Shown here: positions 1 to 9,889 of the stretch, in pieces | Position numbering within the stretch: the stretch's first letter is position 1 | Layout of the letters: every line of letters begins with the position of its first letter | DNA from: Streptomyces sp. SID8374 | GTDB lineage: Bacteria > Actinomycetota > Actinomycetes > Streptomycetales > Streptomycetaceae | Direction of reading: 5' to 3' | NCBI RefSeq assembly: GCF_009865135.1 | Contig: NZ_WWGH01000001.1 | Coordinates: 3,100,001-3,164,000 of the forward strand | DNA length: 64,000 nt | Program-made: the position numbers and the translations under genes | Notes under the pieces: model-generated | Seen by the model: the letters and a program-made list of their open reading frames with translations, nothing else | Databases searched by the model: none | What the model was told of the DNA's origin: nothing

Positions 1-2
1 AC

Positions 3-773
3 GCGCTGGTCGCGGCGGCGACCGGGGTCGACCCGGACGACAGGTCCGCGCGGCCCGTCGAGCACACCGGACAGCACCGGCAGGTGCTCGACAGCTCGCT
101 CAAGTACCTCGCGCAGCGGGGCGACGGCTTCCCTGCGGAGATGCGGGACGACATGGCGATCGTCCTGACGAACCACGGGGACGTGGTGCACCACTCCGCC
201 AGTGCGCTGGCCGATGACCCCAAGGACGCGAGACTGCTGGACCGGGACCAGCTGCTGGAGGTCTCGAAGCAGATCTCCCGCGACCAGAACGCCTACGGCA
301 TGCTCAACGAGGGTCTGAACCAGGAAATCGTGAGGGACATCCGCGAAAACAACGCGGACGACCCGAAGGAGACCCTGCTGCGTGCGGGCGGCACCGTCGG
401 GTTCCTCGAACAGGCACGGTACCAAGCCCTGGTGACCGACAAGGACGACCCCACGTGGGATGCGAAGTGGATGTACCACGGATTCGGCAGCATCGTGAAC
501 TTCGTGCCGGGGGTCGGTGACATCGCGCAGCGTGGCGTCGACGCGGTGACCTACGAGTGGCAGCAGCAGGAACAGAAACGGATCGACACGATCCAACAGC
601 AGGAGAACGAAAAGACCTTCGTCGGCAGGGAGCGGCAGCTGCAAGCGATCGCTGACACCTGGATCAAGGCCAATCCCGACCACGGCAGCAGCCGGTTCGT
701 CATCACCGGCGAGATCAACGGTGCAGCCTACGATGCGAACAGTCGGGTCAAGGGCCTCAAGGGAGGAGGGTGA
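3..773 (+). CDS. Hypothetical protein, 5' end cut by window edge
   Basis: The reading frame is open from the first full codon at base 3, and the GTG at 84 lies inside it, so the true start is upstream of the window. The visible 256 residues are acidic and largely helical. They contain one Gly/Val-rich stretch (GFGSIVNFVPGVGDIAQRG) that could be a short hydrophobic hairpin, followed by a Gln-rich charged helix (EWQQQEQKRID). I do not recognise a catalytic motif. It resembles long Streptomyces proteins of unknown function found in secretion or toxin-like contexts, but that is only an impression. The stop overlaps the start of the next gene (TGATG at 771-775), so the two are probably co-translated. 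Confidence 0.75.
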   Translation, partial: ALVAAATGVDPDDRSARPVEHTGQHRQVLDSSLKYLAQRGDGFPAEMRDDMAIVLTNHGDVVHHSASALADDPKDARLLDRDQLLEVSKQISRDQNAYGMLNEGLNQEIVRDIRENNADDPKETLLRAGGTVGFLEQARYQALVTDKDDPTWDAKWMYHGFGSIVNFVPGVGDIAQRGVDAVTYEWQQQEQKRIDTIQQQENEKTFVGRERQLQAIADTWIKANPDHGSSRFVITGEINGAAYDANSRVKGLKGGG

Positions 774-1318
774 TGCGAACCACGCGGAAGGACCTCACCA
801 TGCCCGCGCGCGGTGCCGCGCTGCTCGCGGCGGTCGCGGTCGGGGCGGCAGGGTGCAGCTCCCAGAAGACGTTCGAGGTCTCAGAGCTGTGCGGGAGGAA
901 AGTGGACTCCGCCCTCGTCGCCCCGTTCCTTCCGGAAGGCGAGACACTGAAGGTCGACGACGGTATCTCCGCTCCGGAGCAACCGCGCTGCCAGGTGTAC
1001 GTGGACGGCAAGCTCTCCCTCTACGTGCGGGGCAACGTGGAGGAACCCGACTTCGACCTGCTGAAGGCCACGGAGCGGAGTATGCGGCGGCTGGGCAACC
1101 CTGCACCAGCCGACGGCATCGGTGACGGCGCCACCGTCGCGGACCACGGAGCGATGGCCGTGCAGGCGTGCACGTACAAGGGAGAGAAGAGCCAGTACAT
1201 TCTGGAAATCGACGGGGTGGACAACCCGAAGGACATCGCCGACCGCCGTGAGGCCCTCGCAAAGCTCCTGCGAGCCCACCTGCCCGTCATCATGGCGGCA
1301 GAGGGCTGCCACCCGTAG
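773..1318 (+). CDS. Putative lipoprotein of unknown function
   Basis: This encodes about 181 residues. The ATG at 773 overlaps the preceding stop codon and has a GGAGG ribosome site six bases upstream, so I prefer it over the GTG three bases earlier. The N-terminus has Arg/Lys, a hydrophobic run and a lipobox ending in Cys near residue 28 (VGAAGCSS), which predicts export and lipid anchoring. The mature part has spaced cysteines (ELCGRK, PRCQVY, QACTYK, EGCHP), suggesting two disulfides. Its coupling to the upstream hypothetical gene suggests the two work together at the cell surface. No enzyme family is recognised. Confidence 0.75.
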   Translation: MRTTRKDLTMPARGAALLAAVAVGAAGCSSQKTFEVSELCGRKVDSALVAPFLPEGETLKVDDGISAPEQPRCQVYVDGKLSLYVRGNVEEPDFDLLKATERSMRRLGNPAPADGIGDGATVADHGAMAVQACTYKGEKSQYILEIDGVDNPKDIADRREALAKLLRAHLPVIMAAEGCHP

Positions 1319-1371
1319 TGGGGGCAGGGGGACGGCTCCGGCCCGCGCCCGCCCTCCCCTCCCCCCACCCC

Positions 1372-3954
1372 TCAGCTCGGCACCACCGGCAGCAGTTCCG
1401 GCAGGTGCCCGTCCGACGCCGTGGCCGCCGCGACGCGTTCCGCCGGGACCTCGCCGTACAGGGTCGTGCGCGGGCGGGACGGGCGGCCGGCCAGGTCGGC
1501 GATGGCCTTGAGGTCCTGGATGGAGCGGTACGAGCCGTAACTCGACCCCGCCATACGGGAGATGGTCTCCTCCATCAGCGTGCCGCCCAGGTCGTTCGCG
1601 CCCGAGCGGAGCATCTCCGCCGCGCCCTCGGTGCCGAGCTTCACCCAGCTCGTCTGGATGTTGGTGATGTGCGGGTGGAGGAGCAGGCGCGCCATGGCCG
1701 TGACCGCGCGGTTGTCGCGGTCGGTCGGGCCCGGGCGGGCGATGCCGGCCAGGTAGACCGGGGCGTTGGTGTGGATGAAGGGGAGCGTGACGAACTCCGT
1801 CAAGCCGCCTGTCTCCTGCTGGAGTCGGGAGAGCGTACGGAAGTGGCCGAGCCAGTGGCGGGGCTGGTCGACGTGCCCGTACATCATCGTCGAGGAGGAG
1901 CGCAGGCCCACCTCGTGGGCGGTCTTGATGACCTCCAGCCAGGTGGCCGTGGGCAGTTTGCCCTTGGTGAGGACCCAGCGGACCTCGTCGTCCAGGATCT
2001 CCGCCGCCGTACCGGGGATGGAGTCGAGTCCCGCTTCCTTGGCGGCCGTCAGCCAGTCGCGGATCGACATGCCGGTGCGGGTCGCGCCGTTGACGACCTC
2101 CATCGGCGAGAACGCGTGCACGTGCATGCCGGGGACGCGCTCCTTCACCGCCCGTGCGATGTCGAAGTACGCCGTCCCGGGCAGGTCCGGGTGGATGCCG
2201 CCCTGCATGCAGACCTCGACCGCGCCCACGTCCCACGCCTGGGCCGCCCGGTCCGCGACCTGGTCGAGGGAGAGCGTGTACGCGTCGGCGTCCGTGCGGC
2301 GCTGGGCGAAGGCGCAGAAGCGGCAGCCGGTGTAGCAGACGTTGGTGAAGTTGATGTTCCGCGTGACGATGTACGTGACGTCGTCGCCGACCACGTCCCG
2401 GCGCAGCGCGTCCGCGATCCGGCACAGCTCGTCCAGCGCCGGACCGTCCGCGTGAAGCAGGGCCAGGGCCTGGTCGTCGGTGAGCTTCGTCGGGTCGTCG
2501 GCGGCCTGGCTGAGCGCCTGGCGTACGTCGGCGTCGATCCGGGACGGGACCATGCCGGGCGCCGCCGCCTCGCGGAGCGCCTCCCAGTCCCCGTACACCT
2601 CGTCGAAGTCGTTGCGGCGGTCGCCGGTGCGGCCCTCGGTGTCGATGGTGGCGTGGAGGTCGGTGCGGCCCGAGGAGGTGAAGCCCTCGTCCGGCTCCTG
2701 CCAGGGCAGGCCGACCGGGAGCGCGCCCTCGCGGGCGAGGCCCGTCTCCGGGTCGGCCAGGGCGCGGACGTGCGGGAGGAGGCGGGGGTCCAGCCACGGT
2801 TCGCCGCGCTGGATGAACTCCGGGTAGATGGTGAGGCGTTCGCGGAGCGTGAAGCCCGACTCGGCGGTGCGCGAAGCCAGTTCGTCGATGTGCGGCCAGG
2901 GACGTTCCGGGTTCACGTGGTCGGGGGTGAGCGGGGAGACCCCGCCCCAGTCGTCGATGCCCGCGCCGATGAGCAGCGCGTACTCGGCGTCCACCAGGTT
3001 CGGCGGGGCCTGGATGCGGGCCGAGGGGCCGAGGATGTGCCGGGCCACCGCGATGGCGGCGGCCAGCTCCTCCAGCTCCGCGTCGGGCATCCCGCGCATC
3101 GCCGTGTCCGGCTTGGCGCGGAAGTTCTGCACGATGACTTCCTGGATGCCGTGGTAGGCGCGGGCCGTCTTGCGCAGCTCGAAGAGGGAGTCGGCGCGCT
3201 CCTCGTACGACTCGCCGATCCCGATGAGGATGCCGGTGGTGAAGGGAACGTTGGAACGGCCCGCGTCTTCGAGCACGCGCAGCCGTACGGCGGGCTCCTT
3301 GTCCGGGGAGCCGTGGTGCGGGCCGCCCGGCTCGGACCAGAGGCGGGTCGCCGTCGTCTCCAGCATCATCCCCATGGAGGGGGCGACGGGCTTGAGCCGC
3401 TGGAGGTCGGTCCAGGTCATCACGCCCGGGTTGAGGTGGGGCAGCAGGCCCGTCTCTTCAAGTACCCGGATCGCCATGGCACGTACGTACGCGAGGGTGT
3501 CGTCGTACCCCTCCGCCTCCAGCCACTCCCGCGCCTCGGGCCAGCGGTCCTCGGGACGGTCGCCGAGGGTGAACAGCGCTTCCTTGCAGCCCATCGCCGC
3601 GCCGTCGCGGGCGATCTTCAGCACCTCGTCGGGCGAGAGGAACATCCCGTGGCCCGCGCGGCGGAGCTTGCCGGGCACGGTGACGAAGGTGCAGTAGTGA
3701 CACCTGTCACGGCAGAGGCGGGTGAGCGGGATGAAGACCTTGCGCGAGTACGTGATCACGCCCGGCCTGCCCGCCGCTTCCAGGCCCGCGTCCCGGACGC
3801 GGGCGGCGGACGCAGCGAGGTCCGTCAGATCGTCGCCGCGCGCCTGGAGCAGGACGGCGGCCTCGGTGACGTCGAGGGCGACACCGTCACGGGCACGTTT
3901 CAGCGCGCGCCGCATGGCGTTGGAGGTGGGACGTCCGCTCTGAGGATCGGTCAT
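1372..3954 (-). CDS. fbiC: FO synthase (CofG-CofH fusion), F420 biosynthesis
   Basis: This 860-residue bifunctional radical SAM enzyme makes the deazaflavin FO, precursor of coenzyme F420, from a tyrosine-derived and a flavin-pathway intermediate. Two radical SAM cores are visible: CRDRCHYC at residues 81-88 (CofG half) and CYTGCRFC near residue 540 (CofH half), each followed by family-typical segments. The fused arrangement and length are those of actinobacterial FbiC. I place the start at the ATG at 3954 ([10 protein letters not shown]); an in-frame upstream start at 3984 would add ten unconserved residues. At least three luciferase-like oxidoreductases in this window are candidate F420 users. 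Confidence 0.95.
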   Translation of the reverse strand: MTDPQSGRPTSNAMRRALKRARDGVALDVTEAAVLLQARGDDLTDLAASAARVRDAGLEAAGRPGVITYSRKVFIPLTRLCRDRCHYCTFVTVPGKLRRAGHGMFLSPDEVLKIARDGAAMGCKEALFTLGDRPEDRWPEAREWLEAEGYDDTLAYVRAMAIRVLEETGLLPHLNPGVMTWTDLQRLKPVAPSMGMMLETTATRLWSEPGGPHHGSPDKEPAVRLRVLEDAGRSNVPFTTGILIGIGESYEERADSLFELRKTARAYHGIQEVIVQNFRAKPDTAMRGMPDAELEELAAAIAVARHILGPSARIQAPPNLVDAEYALLIGAGIDDWGGVSPLTPDHVNPERPWPHIDELASRTAESGFTLRERLTIYPEFIQRGEPWLDPRLLPHVRALADPETGLAREGALPVGLPWQEPDEGFTSSGRTDLHATIDTEGRTGDRRNDFDEVYGDWEALREAAAPGMVPSRIDADVRQALSQAADDPTKLTDDQALALLHADGPALDELCRIADALRRDVVGDDVTYIVTRNINFTNVCYTGCRFCAFAQRRTDADAYTLSLDQVADRAAQAWDVGAVEVCMQGGIHPDLPGTAYFDIARAVKERVPGMHVHAFSPMEVVNGATRTGMSIRDWLTAAKEAGLDSIPGTAAEILDDEVRWVLTKGKLPTATWLEVIKTAHEVGLRSSSTMMYGHVDQPRHWLGHFRTLSRLQQETGGLTEFVTLPFIHTNAPVYLAGIARPGPTDRDNRAVTAMARLLLHPHITNIQTSWVKLGTEGAAEMLRSGANDLGGTLMEETISRMAGSSYGSYRSIQDLKAIADLAGRPSRPRTTLYGEVPAERVAAATASDGHLPELLPVVPS

Positions 3955-4121
3955 CCACCGAGCATACGAGCGGGGCGCGCGCACCGGACCAGGGCCTCGG
4001 GGTCGGACGGCCGGACCCGGGCGCTCAGGGGATACGTTCCGCCACCGCCTTCACTCGTGCGGGCCGACTCACCGAATGAGCGCCCTGCGACGGCGTCCTC
4101 ACGCCTAGTGTCGGCACGGTG

Positions 4122-4886
4122 ATGGAAACGATCGTCCTCGGCATCGGCGAAACCCTCGTACGCGACGACCGCCACTGGGCGTCCTGGGCCAACTGGCTCG
4201 GCGTACCCGCGCACACGCTCAGCGCGCTGGTGGGCGCGGCGGTCGCCCAGGGCCGCGACGCGACGGACGCGCTGCGGGTGCTGCGGCCGGACATGGACGT
4301 CGACGAGGCGTACCTCGCCCGCGCGGCCGCCGGGCGCGGGGAGCACCTCGACGAGTCGGACCTCTACCCGGACGTGCGGCCGGCGCTCGCGGAGCTGCGG
4401 GCGGCGGGGGTACGGGTGGTGGTGGCGGGCAACGGCACGGTGCGGGCCGGGGAGCTGCTGCGGGCGCTGGACCTGCCCGCGGATCTGGTGGTGACCTCGG
4501 ACGAGTGGGGCGTACGGAAGCCGGACCCTGCGTTCTTCGCGCGGGTGGCGGAGGTGGCGGAGGCGGAGCCGTCCGCGACGCTGTACGTGGGCGACCACCC
4601 GGCGGACGACCTGTTCCCCGCCGCGGCGGCGGGGCTGCGGACGGCGCATCTGCGGCGTGGGGCGTACGGGCACTGGTGGGCGGAGCATCCGGATGTGGTG
4701 GGGACGGCGGACTTCCGGATCAACGCGTTGACGGAGCTGGTGGGGGTGGCGGGCGGCCACACGTCCCGCCCGGAGGACGTGAACGGGGCGGCGGGGGCCC
4801 ACCCAGCCCGTCCGGCGTTCGAGAACGAACGCGGGGCGGCGGGGGCCGGGCGCCCTGCGAGGGTCTCGTACCTGAGGGGCCTCTGA
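4122..4886 (+). CDS. HAD-superfamily hydrolase-like protein, nucleophile Asp missing
   Basis: This is a HAD-family protein of about 254 residues. Motif III (VRKPDPAFF, with Lys) and motif IV (YVGDHPADD) are intact. Motif I reads VLGIGETL, with Gly at position 7 where the family has the nucleophilic Asp (VLDxGETL). The phosphatase reaction would therefore not be expected unless the base is a sequencing error. The GTG at 4119 adjoins the ATG at 4122; I use the ATG. The last 28 or so residues are read from a 136-bp intergenic palindromic element, so the natural C-terminus was probably altered by its insertion. The gene is divergent from fbiC. Confidence 0.8.
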   Translation: METIVLGIGETLVRDDRHWASWANWLGVPAHTLSALVGAAVAQGRDATDALRVLRPDMDVDEAYLARAAAGRGEHLDESDLYPDVRPALAELRAAGVRVVVAGNGTVRAGELLRALDLPADLVVTSDEWGVRKPDPAFFARVAEVAEAEPSATLYVGDHPADDLFPAAAAGLRTAHLRRGAYGHWWAEHPDVVGTADFRINALTELVGVAGGHTSRPEDVNGAAGAHPARPAFENERGAAGAGRPARVSYLRGL

Positions 4887-4938
4887 ACGCCGGGCCCACC
4901 CCGGCAAGGCTTCCGTCCTCGAACGCCGGACGGGCTGG
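4803..4938. repeat. 136-bp palindromic element, copy 1
   Basis: This is a 136-bp element with 27-bp terminal inverted repeats at 4803-4829 and 4912-4938. The arms begin CCAGCCCGTCCGGCGTTCGA and its complement, and the left arm carries two mismatches. It differs at only two positions from a second copy at 8392-8527. Its left part is translated as the C-terminus of the HAD-like protein, and its right part lies in the gap before the next gene's stop. Confidence 0.85.
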
Positions 4939-4963
4939 AGGGGTGGGCCCGGCTCAGGGCAGG

Positions 4964-7900
4964 TCAGCGGGTTACTGCCTTCGTGGGGGTGCTGGTCGAC
5001 GTGCCGCTCGCGTGGCCCGTGCGGTGTGCCGTGACCTTCACCGTGATCTTCTTGCCCCGCTGCGCCGCCTTGAGCGTCAACTTCGACCCCGTCGCCTTGG
5101 AGATCGCCTTGCCGTTGGCGTACCACTGATAGCTGTACGACGTGGGCGCCGGCGCCCACTTCCCCTTGCCTGCCGTGAGCTTGGCGCCCACCTTCGCCTT
5201 CCCGGAGATCACCGGCTTCGCCGACGCCTTCGGTGCGTCGCCCTTGGCGACCGTGACAGGTGCCGAGGTGCTCTGCCCGTCGGGGGTCGCGGTGCGGCGG
5301 GCGGTGACGGTGACCGTGACCTTCTTGCCCAGCAGCTTCGCCGGGACGGTGTACGTGGAGGCCGTCGCGCCCGCGATCGCCGTACCGCCCGCCTTCCATT
5401 GGTATGCGTACGAGGACGGCGCCACCGACCAGGAACCGGTCCCCGCGGTCAGCTTCGCGCCGACCTTCGCCGGGCCGCTGATCGCCGGGGGCGCGGTGTT
5501 CAGCAGTTGGGCAGCGGTGACCGTGAACGAACCTCGCTGGTACTCCGACCCGTTGTGGGTGATGACGCTGAGGGACCAGGTGCCCGTCGGGACCCCGGCC
5601 AGGTCGAGAACCGCCGTGAGCGTTCTACGGTCGGCGGAGACTGCGGTGGTCTTCGCCTCGATCTGCTTGCCGTTGGCGTAGAGGCTGACGACGTCCTTCT
5701 CGTGCAGGGCCGTGCCGGTCAGCTTGACCGTGACCTTGCTGCCGGCCGCCCCGGTGCCCGGGCTCACCGTGCCGATGGTGACCTGTTCGGTGCCGCAGCG
5801 GATGCCGGAGCAGACAGCCTCGGCCTTGTACGAGGTCTTCGGTGCCGTCTCCGGCAGCGAGAGGACCAGGGTGCTCGGCGTGACGGCGTTCGTGGACGGC
5901 TCGCTCACGGCGCACTGGTAGCCGCTGGGGATGAACCTCGTGCAGCCGTTGCCGAGGCTCGCGTCGTACAGGGAGGGCACGGCCGTCTCCTCGGCGCCCG
6001 TCGTGTCGCTGATCTCCATGTCGAAGCGGTCGCGGTAGGCAGTGGGCAGCACCGCGCAGAAGGTGTTGTGCGCCTCGTCGAGGGTGCCGGTGACGGGGCC
6101 GTATCCGTAACTGACGTTCGAAACCCGCACGCAGCCCTCGGCCGGGCCGGCCGCGGTGCCGATGCGTACGGCGTCGAAGCGGTGGTCGGGGGCGGCCTTC
6201 AGCCTGCTCGGTACCGTGACGAGGACCTGATAGCGGGTGGAACCGGTGACCGCGCAGGACTGGTTGGACTGGCACAGGACGGTGCCGTCCGCGTCGAAGA
6301 CCACGATGTTCGCCGTGCCCAGGGCGTCGCGGACGTTGATGTGCAGGGTGTCCTTGGCGTCGGCCGTGGTCACCTGGCGGCAGCGCACGTCGCCCGGAGC
6401 CCCGGTCGGGCCGCCCGAGGACGGGCCGCCGACCTTGGTGGCGGGGTTCGGTGTGCAGCCCTTCGCCGTCGCGGTGACGTCCTGGCGGGCCAGGGAGTAT
6501 GCGGCGTTCGTGTCGCGGCCGGTGACGAGCACCGTGTGCGGGGCGCCGGGGGTCAGGTCGCAGGCCGCCCAGGTGTGAAGCGAGGCGTAGACGGAACAGA
6601 CCTGCTTGCCGTTCTTGTCCAGCACGGAGAACTGGGCCGTGGATGTCGTGCCAGGAGCCGCCTTGAGCTGGAGGATCTCCGCCGCGCTGTGCGCATCGGC
6701 CGGGATGCTCAGGCACTGCGAGAAGACGCCCCCGCCGGTGGTGATCCGGGCCGATGCGCTCTGCGCGGTGAAGTCGCCGGCCGGGATGGCCGGGCAGCCG
6801 CTCGCGCCGTCGGTGCGGTGCAGTGCGATGGCGTAGGGGCCGGTCGCCGGGTTGGTGTCGTCGGTGGAGATTTCCAGTCGGAACGGCGAGGCGCCTGCCA
6901 GCTCGCACGTACCGGCCGACAGGGTGTAGTAGTCGCACCGGTACTCGCCGGCGGCGTCGACGAGCGTCAGGTCGGGGCGCGGCTCGGGCCCGTTGAGGGG
7001 CTTCAGCGCGGCCAGCCGGGCTCCAACGGGGAGCGTCAGCAAGACGCAGTCGATCTCACCGGCCGAGGCGAAGGCGGACCGGTACAGGCCCGGTCCGCCG
7101 CTCTCGCAGCCGGCGGCCGAGGAGCGGTCGAGGATCAGCGTGGCGTTGTCGGTGTAGACCGTGTAGTCACCGGCGGCCGGAAGTTCGCAGCCGTTCCAGG
7201 CGGTGCAGACGGTCTTGCCCTCGCGGTCGTACACGCTGAGCTTCGTACGGGAGGAGTCGACGCCGTACACCTCGTACCGCCCGGCATGCGGGGCGGTGAA
7301 AGTCTTGCACCCGGTCGCCGGGGTCACCTTGGTGGGTGCGGAGTTGTAGGTGTTGAGAGGAACGCGGGCGCAGCCGGCCGGGTCGGAGATCCGGCGGACC
7401 TTCAGCGTGTACTCGGCGGGGAAGCCGCGCTCCGCGTAGGTGACCTGGGTCAGGACGCGGTAGGGGCCGTTGCCGGGGAGCACACAGCCGTCGTTGTCGT
7501 CCTCGCGGTAGCGGGGGCAGATCCGGGCGCCGGTCCTGTCGGTGATCCAGGAGATGCTCTGGCCGTAGACGGTGGTCTGGACGGTGTCGGTGATCCGCTC
7601 GCCCGGCTTCGCCTCGATCCGCGCGCACTGCACGGCCGTGGGACCGGTGGCCCGGGCGACGAGGGGCGGGCTGTTCCAGTCGGTGGAGACGGTCGTCGCG
7701 CATCCCTCGTCCGTGGCGAGCGGGACGAGGGCGAAGGTGACCGTGCTCTTGTCCCAGCCGTTCGCCAGCCGCAGCGTGAACTCGCCGGTGCGCTCCAGGC
7801 GGCACCAGCCCGAGCCCCAGTCCGGGTCGTAGCAATCGACCTGCTCCTCACCGTCGTGGACGGTGATCTGCACGTCGTGGGCTCCGGGGCCGGACTGCGC

Positions 7901-8191
7901 GAGCCGGTGTACGCCCGGCTTGTCGACCGTGAAGGTGTAGCAGGCCTTGCCCTCGGCGGGGAGCGTGAGCGTGTTCCCTTCCGGCGCGGCCTCGCCGAAC
8001 GCGGAGAGCGGGAAGGACGGGCAGTCCTCGGCTCCGGACTTCGCGGCCGTCGCGGCCTGGGCGCCGGTGGGCGCGGGGGTGTTCGCCTGTGCCGTTTCCA
8101 CGGGGACCAGGAAGGAGAGCAGGACGGTGAACGCGAGCAGGAGCGCGGTGCAGGCCGCTGATCTCGCAGCCGTACACAGGTGGCGTGGCAT
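4964..8191 (-). CDS. Large secreted Ig-like repeat protein
   Basis: This encodes about 1075 residues. I set the start at the ATG at 8191 (MPRHLCTAARSAACTALLL), because the next 35 residues form a classical signal peptide ending in a QANT-type site. Upstream in-frame codons lie in non-coding-looking sequence and the palindromic element. The mature protein has a long cysteine-rich series of beta modules, each with Gly-Cys pairs. An IPT/TIG-like module follows (SPGTGAAGSKVTVKLTGTAL). Two C-terminal Ig-like modules share the pattern KVGAKLTAGxGxW...SYxYQW. It is most likely an extracellular or wall-associated binding protein; I see no catalytic motif. The gene is bracketed by the two 136-bp elements. 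Confidence 0.8.
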   Translation of the reverse strand: MPRHLCTAARSAACTALLLAFTVLLSFLVPVETAQANTPAPTGAQAATAAKSGAEDCPSFPLSAFGEAAPEGNTLTLPAEGKACYTFTVDKPGVHRLAQSGPGAHDVQITVHDGEEQVDCYDPDWGSGWCRLERTGEFTLRLANGWDKSTVTFALVPLATDEGCATTVSTDWNSPPLVARATGPTAVQCARIEAKPGERITDTVQTTVYGQSISWITDRTGARICPRYREDDNDGCVLPGNGPYRVLTQVTYAERGFPAEYTLKVRRISDPAGCARVPLNTYNSAPTKVTPATGCKTFTAPHAGRYEVYGVDSSRTKLSVYDREGKTVCTAWNGCELPAAGDYTVYTDNATLILDRSSAAGCESGGPGLYRSAFASAGEIDCVLLTLPVGARLAALKPLNGPEPRPDLTLVDAAGEYRCDYYTLSAGTCELAGASPFRLEISTDDTNPATGPYAIALHRTDGASGCPAIPAGDFTAQSASARITTGGGVFSQCLSIPADAHSAAEILQLKAAPGTTSTAQFSVLDKNGKQVCSVYASLHTWAACDLTPGAPHTVLVTGRDTNAAYSLARQDVTATAKGCTPNPATKVGGPSSGGPTGAPGDVRCRQVTTADAKDTLHINVRDALGTANIVVFDADGTVLCQSNQSCAVTGSTRYQVLVTVPSRLKAAPDHRFDAVRIGTAAGPAEGCVRVSNVSYGYGPVTGTLDEAHNTFCAVLPTAYRDRFDMEISDTTGAEETAVPSLYDASLGNGCTRFIPSGYQCAVSEPSTNAVTPSTLVLSLPETAPKTSYKAEAVCSGIRCGTEQVTIGTVSPGTGAAGSKVTVKLTGTALHEKDVVSLYANGKQIEAKTTAVSADRRTLTAVLDLAGVPTGTWSLSVITHNGSEYQRGSFTVTAAQLLNTAPPAISGPAKVGAKLTAGTGSWSVAPSSYAYQWKAGGTAIAGATASTYTVPAKLLGKKVTVTVTARRTATPDGQSTSAPVTVAKGDAPKASAKPVISGKAKVGAKLTAGKGKWAPAPTSYSYQWYANGKAISKATGSKLTLKAAQRGKKITVKVTAHRTGHASGTSTSTPTKAVTR

Positions 8192-8391
8192 GGGTCCGTT
8201 CCCCCCCGGAGCGGTGAAAGGTGTGCGCCGGGGCTCCGCGGGCTGTCGGGGCAGCGGGGCTGTGGGCACGGTGAGTTGTGTGCGCCGTGTGAAGGGCGCA
8301 CATGATGATCGCACATGGGGGGTGGCCGGGGGCATGTCAATTTCAAGGCTGGCCTGGCCCACGCCCAGCCCGTCCGGTGGCCGGGCCCTAT

Positions 8392-8527
8392 CCAGCCCGT
8401 CCGGCGTTCGAGGACGGACGCGGGGCGGCGGGGGCCGGGCGCCCTGCGAGGGTCTCGTACCTGAGGGGCCTCTGAACGCCGGGCCCACCCCGGCAAGGCT
8501 TCCGTCCTCGAACGCCGGACGGGCTGG
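8392..8527. repeat. 136-bp palindromic element, copy 2
   Basis: The terminal arms at 8392-8418 and 8501-8527 are perfect 27-bp inverted repeats. The internal 82 bp are identical to copy 1 (4803-4938), and the two copies are in the same orientation. A further partial copy of the arm core (CCCAGCCCGTCCGG) lies just to the left near 8366. The size and structure resemble a MITE or a REP-like palindromic unit; no transposase lies nearby. Confidence 0.85.
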
Positions 8528-8617
8528 AGGGGTGGGCCCGACGAGCCGAAAGGGCGGACCCGGCAAGCCGAGGGGGTGGGCCCGACGAGCTGAAGGTGGG
8601 CCCAAGGGCTCAGCCCC

Positions 8618-9751
8618 CTACGCCGGGTCGATCCGCGAGATCGTGCCGCCTATCGCCAGCACGTACAGCTCCCCGTCGCCCGCCTCCACGAACGAGATCA
8701 CCTCGCCGCCCTGGACGCCCAGGTCGCCCTCGCCCGTCACCTCGCCGTTCTCGATGTCCAGGGTGCGGAGCGTGCCGTCGCAGTAGTCGCTGTAGACGTA
8801 GCTGCCCGCCAGGTCCGCGATCGCCTCGCCCCGGTAGACGAAGCCGCCCGTCACCGAGCAGCCCAGGCCGCTGCGGTCGTACTCGTGGACCGGGGGCACG
8901 TGGTTCGCCGGTTCCGTGCCGCCGCGGAACGGGTGGTTGCCCTCCATCGAGGACCAGCCGTAGTTCTCACCGCCCTTGCTGCTCGCGGGGGCCCAGTCGA
9001 TCTCCTCCCACTCGCTCTGGCCCACGTCACCGATGAGCAGGTCGCCCGTGCCCGCGTCGAACGAGAAGCGCCACGGGTTGCGGAGCCCGTACGCCCAGAT
9101 CTCGTCCTTCGCGCCCTCTTCCGCCACGAACGGGTTGTCGGATGGGATGGCGTACGGCTCCCCGCCGGTCGGGTCGATGCGGAGCAGCTTGCCGAGCAGC
9201 GTGTCGAGGTTCTGGCCGTTGCCGTGCGGGTCGCCGCCCGAGCCGCCGTCGCCGAACGCGATGTAGAGGTAGCCGTCGGGGCCGAACTTGATGTCCCCGC
9301 CGTTGTGGTTCGGGTACGGCTGCTCCTGGGTGAGGACCGTCCGCCGTGTGTCGGGCTGGAGTTGGCCGTCCCGCACCGCGAACTCGTCGATGGTGCTGGT
9401 GCCTTCGAGGTCCGTGTACGAGATGTAGAAGTGCGCGAACTCCGGGTCGAACGCCACACCCAGCAGGCCGCGTTCACCGTCGGTGGTGGTCTCGTCGGAG
9501 ATGTCGAGGACCGGGTCGCTCAGACCGTAGTCGCCCAATACCCTTACCGTGCCCGCGCGTTCGGCTATCCAGACCTTGCCGTCCGGGCCGGCCGCGCCTG
9601 CGGAGGGGCCCTGCGCCCTGGCCACTTCCGTGAGGACGACCTGTGCCGAGGGGGCGGCCGGAGGCTCGTCGGCCGATGCCGTGGTGAGCGTCAGGGATGC
9701 TGCGAGGAACAGTGCGCCGATGATTGCCGAGCTTCTGGTGCGAACTTTCAC
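8618..9751 (-). CDS. Secreted PQQ-dependent sugar dehydrogenase family protein
   Basis: This encodes about 377 residues. The GTG start at 9751 has AGGAGG seven bases upstream and opens a signal peptide (VKVRTRSSAIIGALFLAASL) ending near ASADEPP. The mature part is a soluble glucose/sorbosone dehydrogenase beta-propeller. It shows WIAERAGTVRVL, a GERGLLGVAFDPEF block, NHNGGDIKFGPDGYLYIAFG, GDGGSGGDPHGNGQNL, and GLRNPWRFSFD with GDVGQSEWEEID. Family members oxidise aldose sugars, but many actinobacterial ones have no known substrate. The gene stands alone, downstream of a PBP gene and separated from it by a perfect palindrome. Confidence 0.88.
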   Translation of the reverse strand: MKVRTRSSAIIGALFLAASLTLTTASADEPPAAPSAQVVLTEVARAQGPSAGAAGPDGKVWIAERAGTVRVLGDYGLSDPVLDISDETTTDGERGLLGVAFDPEFAHFYISYTDLEGTSTIDEFAVRDGQLQPDTRRTVLTQEQPYPNHNGGDIKFGPDGYLYIAFGDGGSGGDPHGNGQNLDTLLGKLLRIDPTGGEPYAIPSDNPFVAEEGAKDEIWAYGLRNPWRFSFDAGTGDLLIGDVGQSEWEEIDWAPASSKGGENYGWSSMEGNHPFRGGTEPANHVPPVHEYDRSGLGCSVTGGFVYRGEAIADLAGSYVYSDYCDGTLRTLDIENGEVTGEGDLGVQGGEVISFVEAGDGELYVLAIGGTISRIDPA

Positions 9752-9889
9752 CGTGGCCTCCTGGAGGCGGCGAGTGGGGGAGTTCACCCTGGCTGCTCGG
9801 GGCAGAGTTCGGTGGGGGTGCCCGCGCCAGCATGCAACCGGGGTGGGGGGCGTGTGCCACTGGCTACGGATGAGGGTACGGGGGCTGGA

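Noticed and set aside
1318..4122. A 934-codon open frame on the plus strand antisense to fbiC
   Set aside because: It is a mirror of the high-GC coding sequence of fbiC, is Arg/Gly/Val-rich with no domain, and has no ribosome site.
4505..8161. A 1218-codon plus-strand frame across the HAD and secreted protein genes
   Set aside because: It overlaps two better-supported genes and gives only low-complexity Arg/Gly/Ala sequence.
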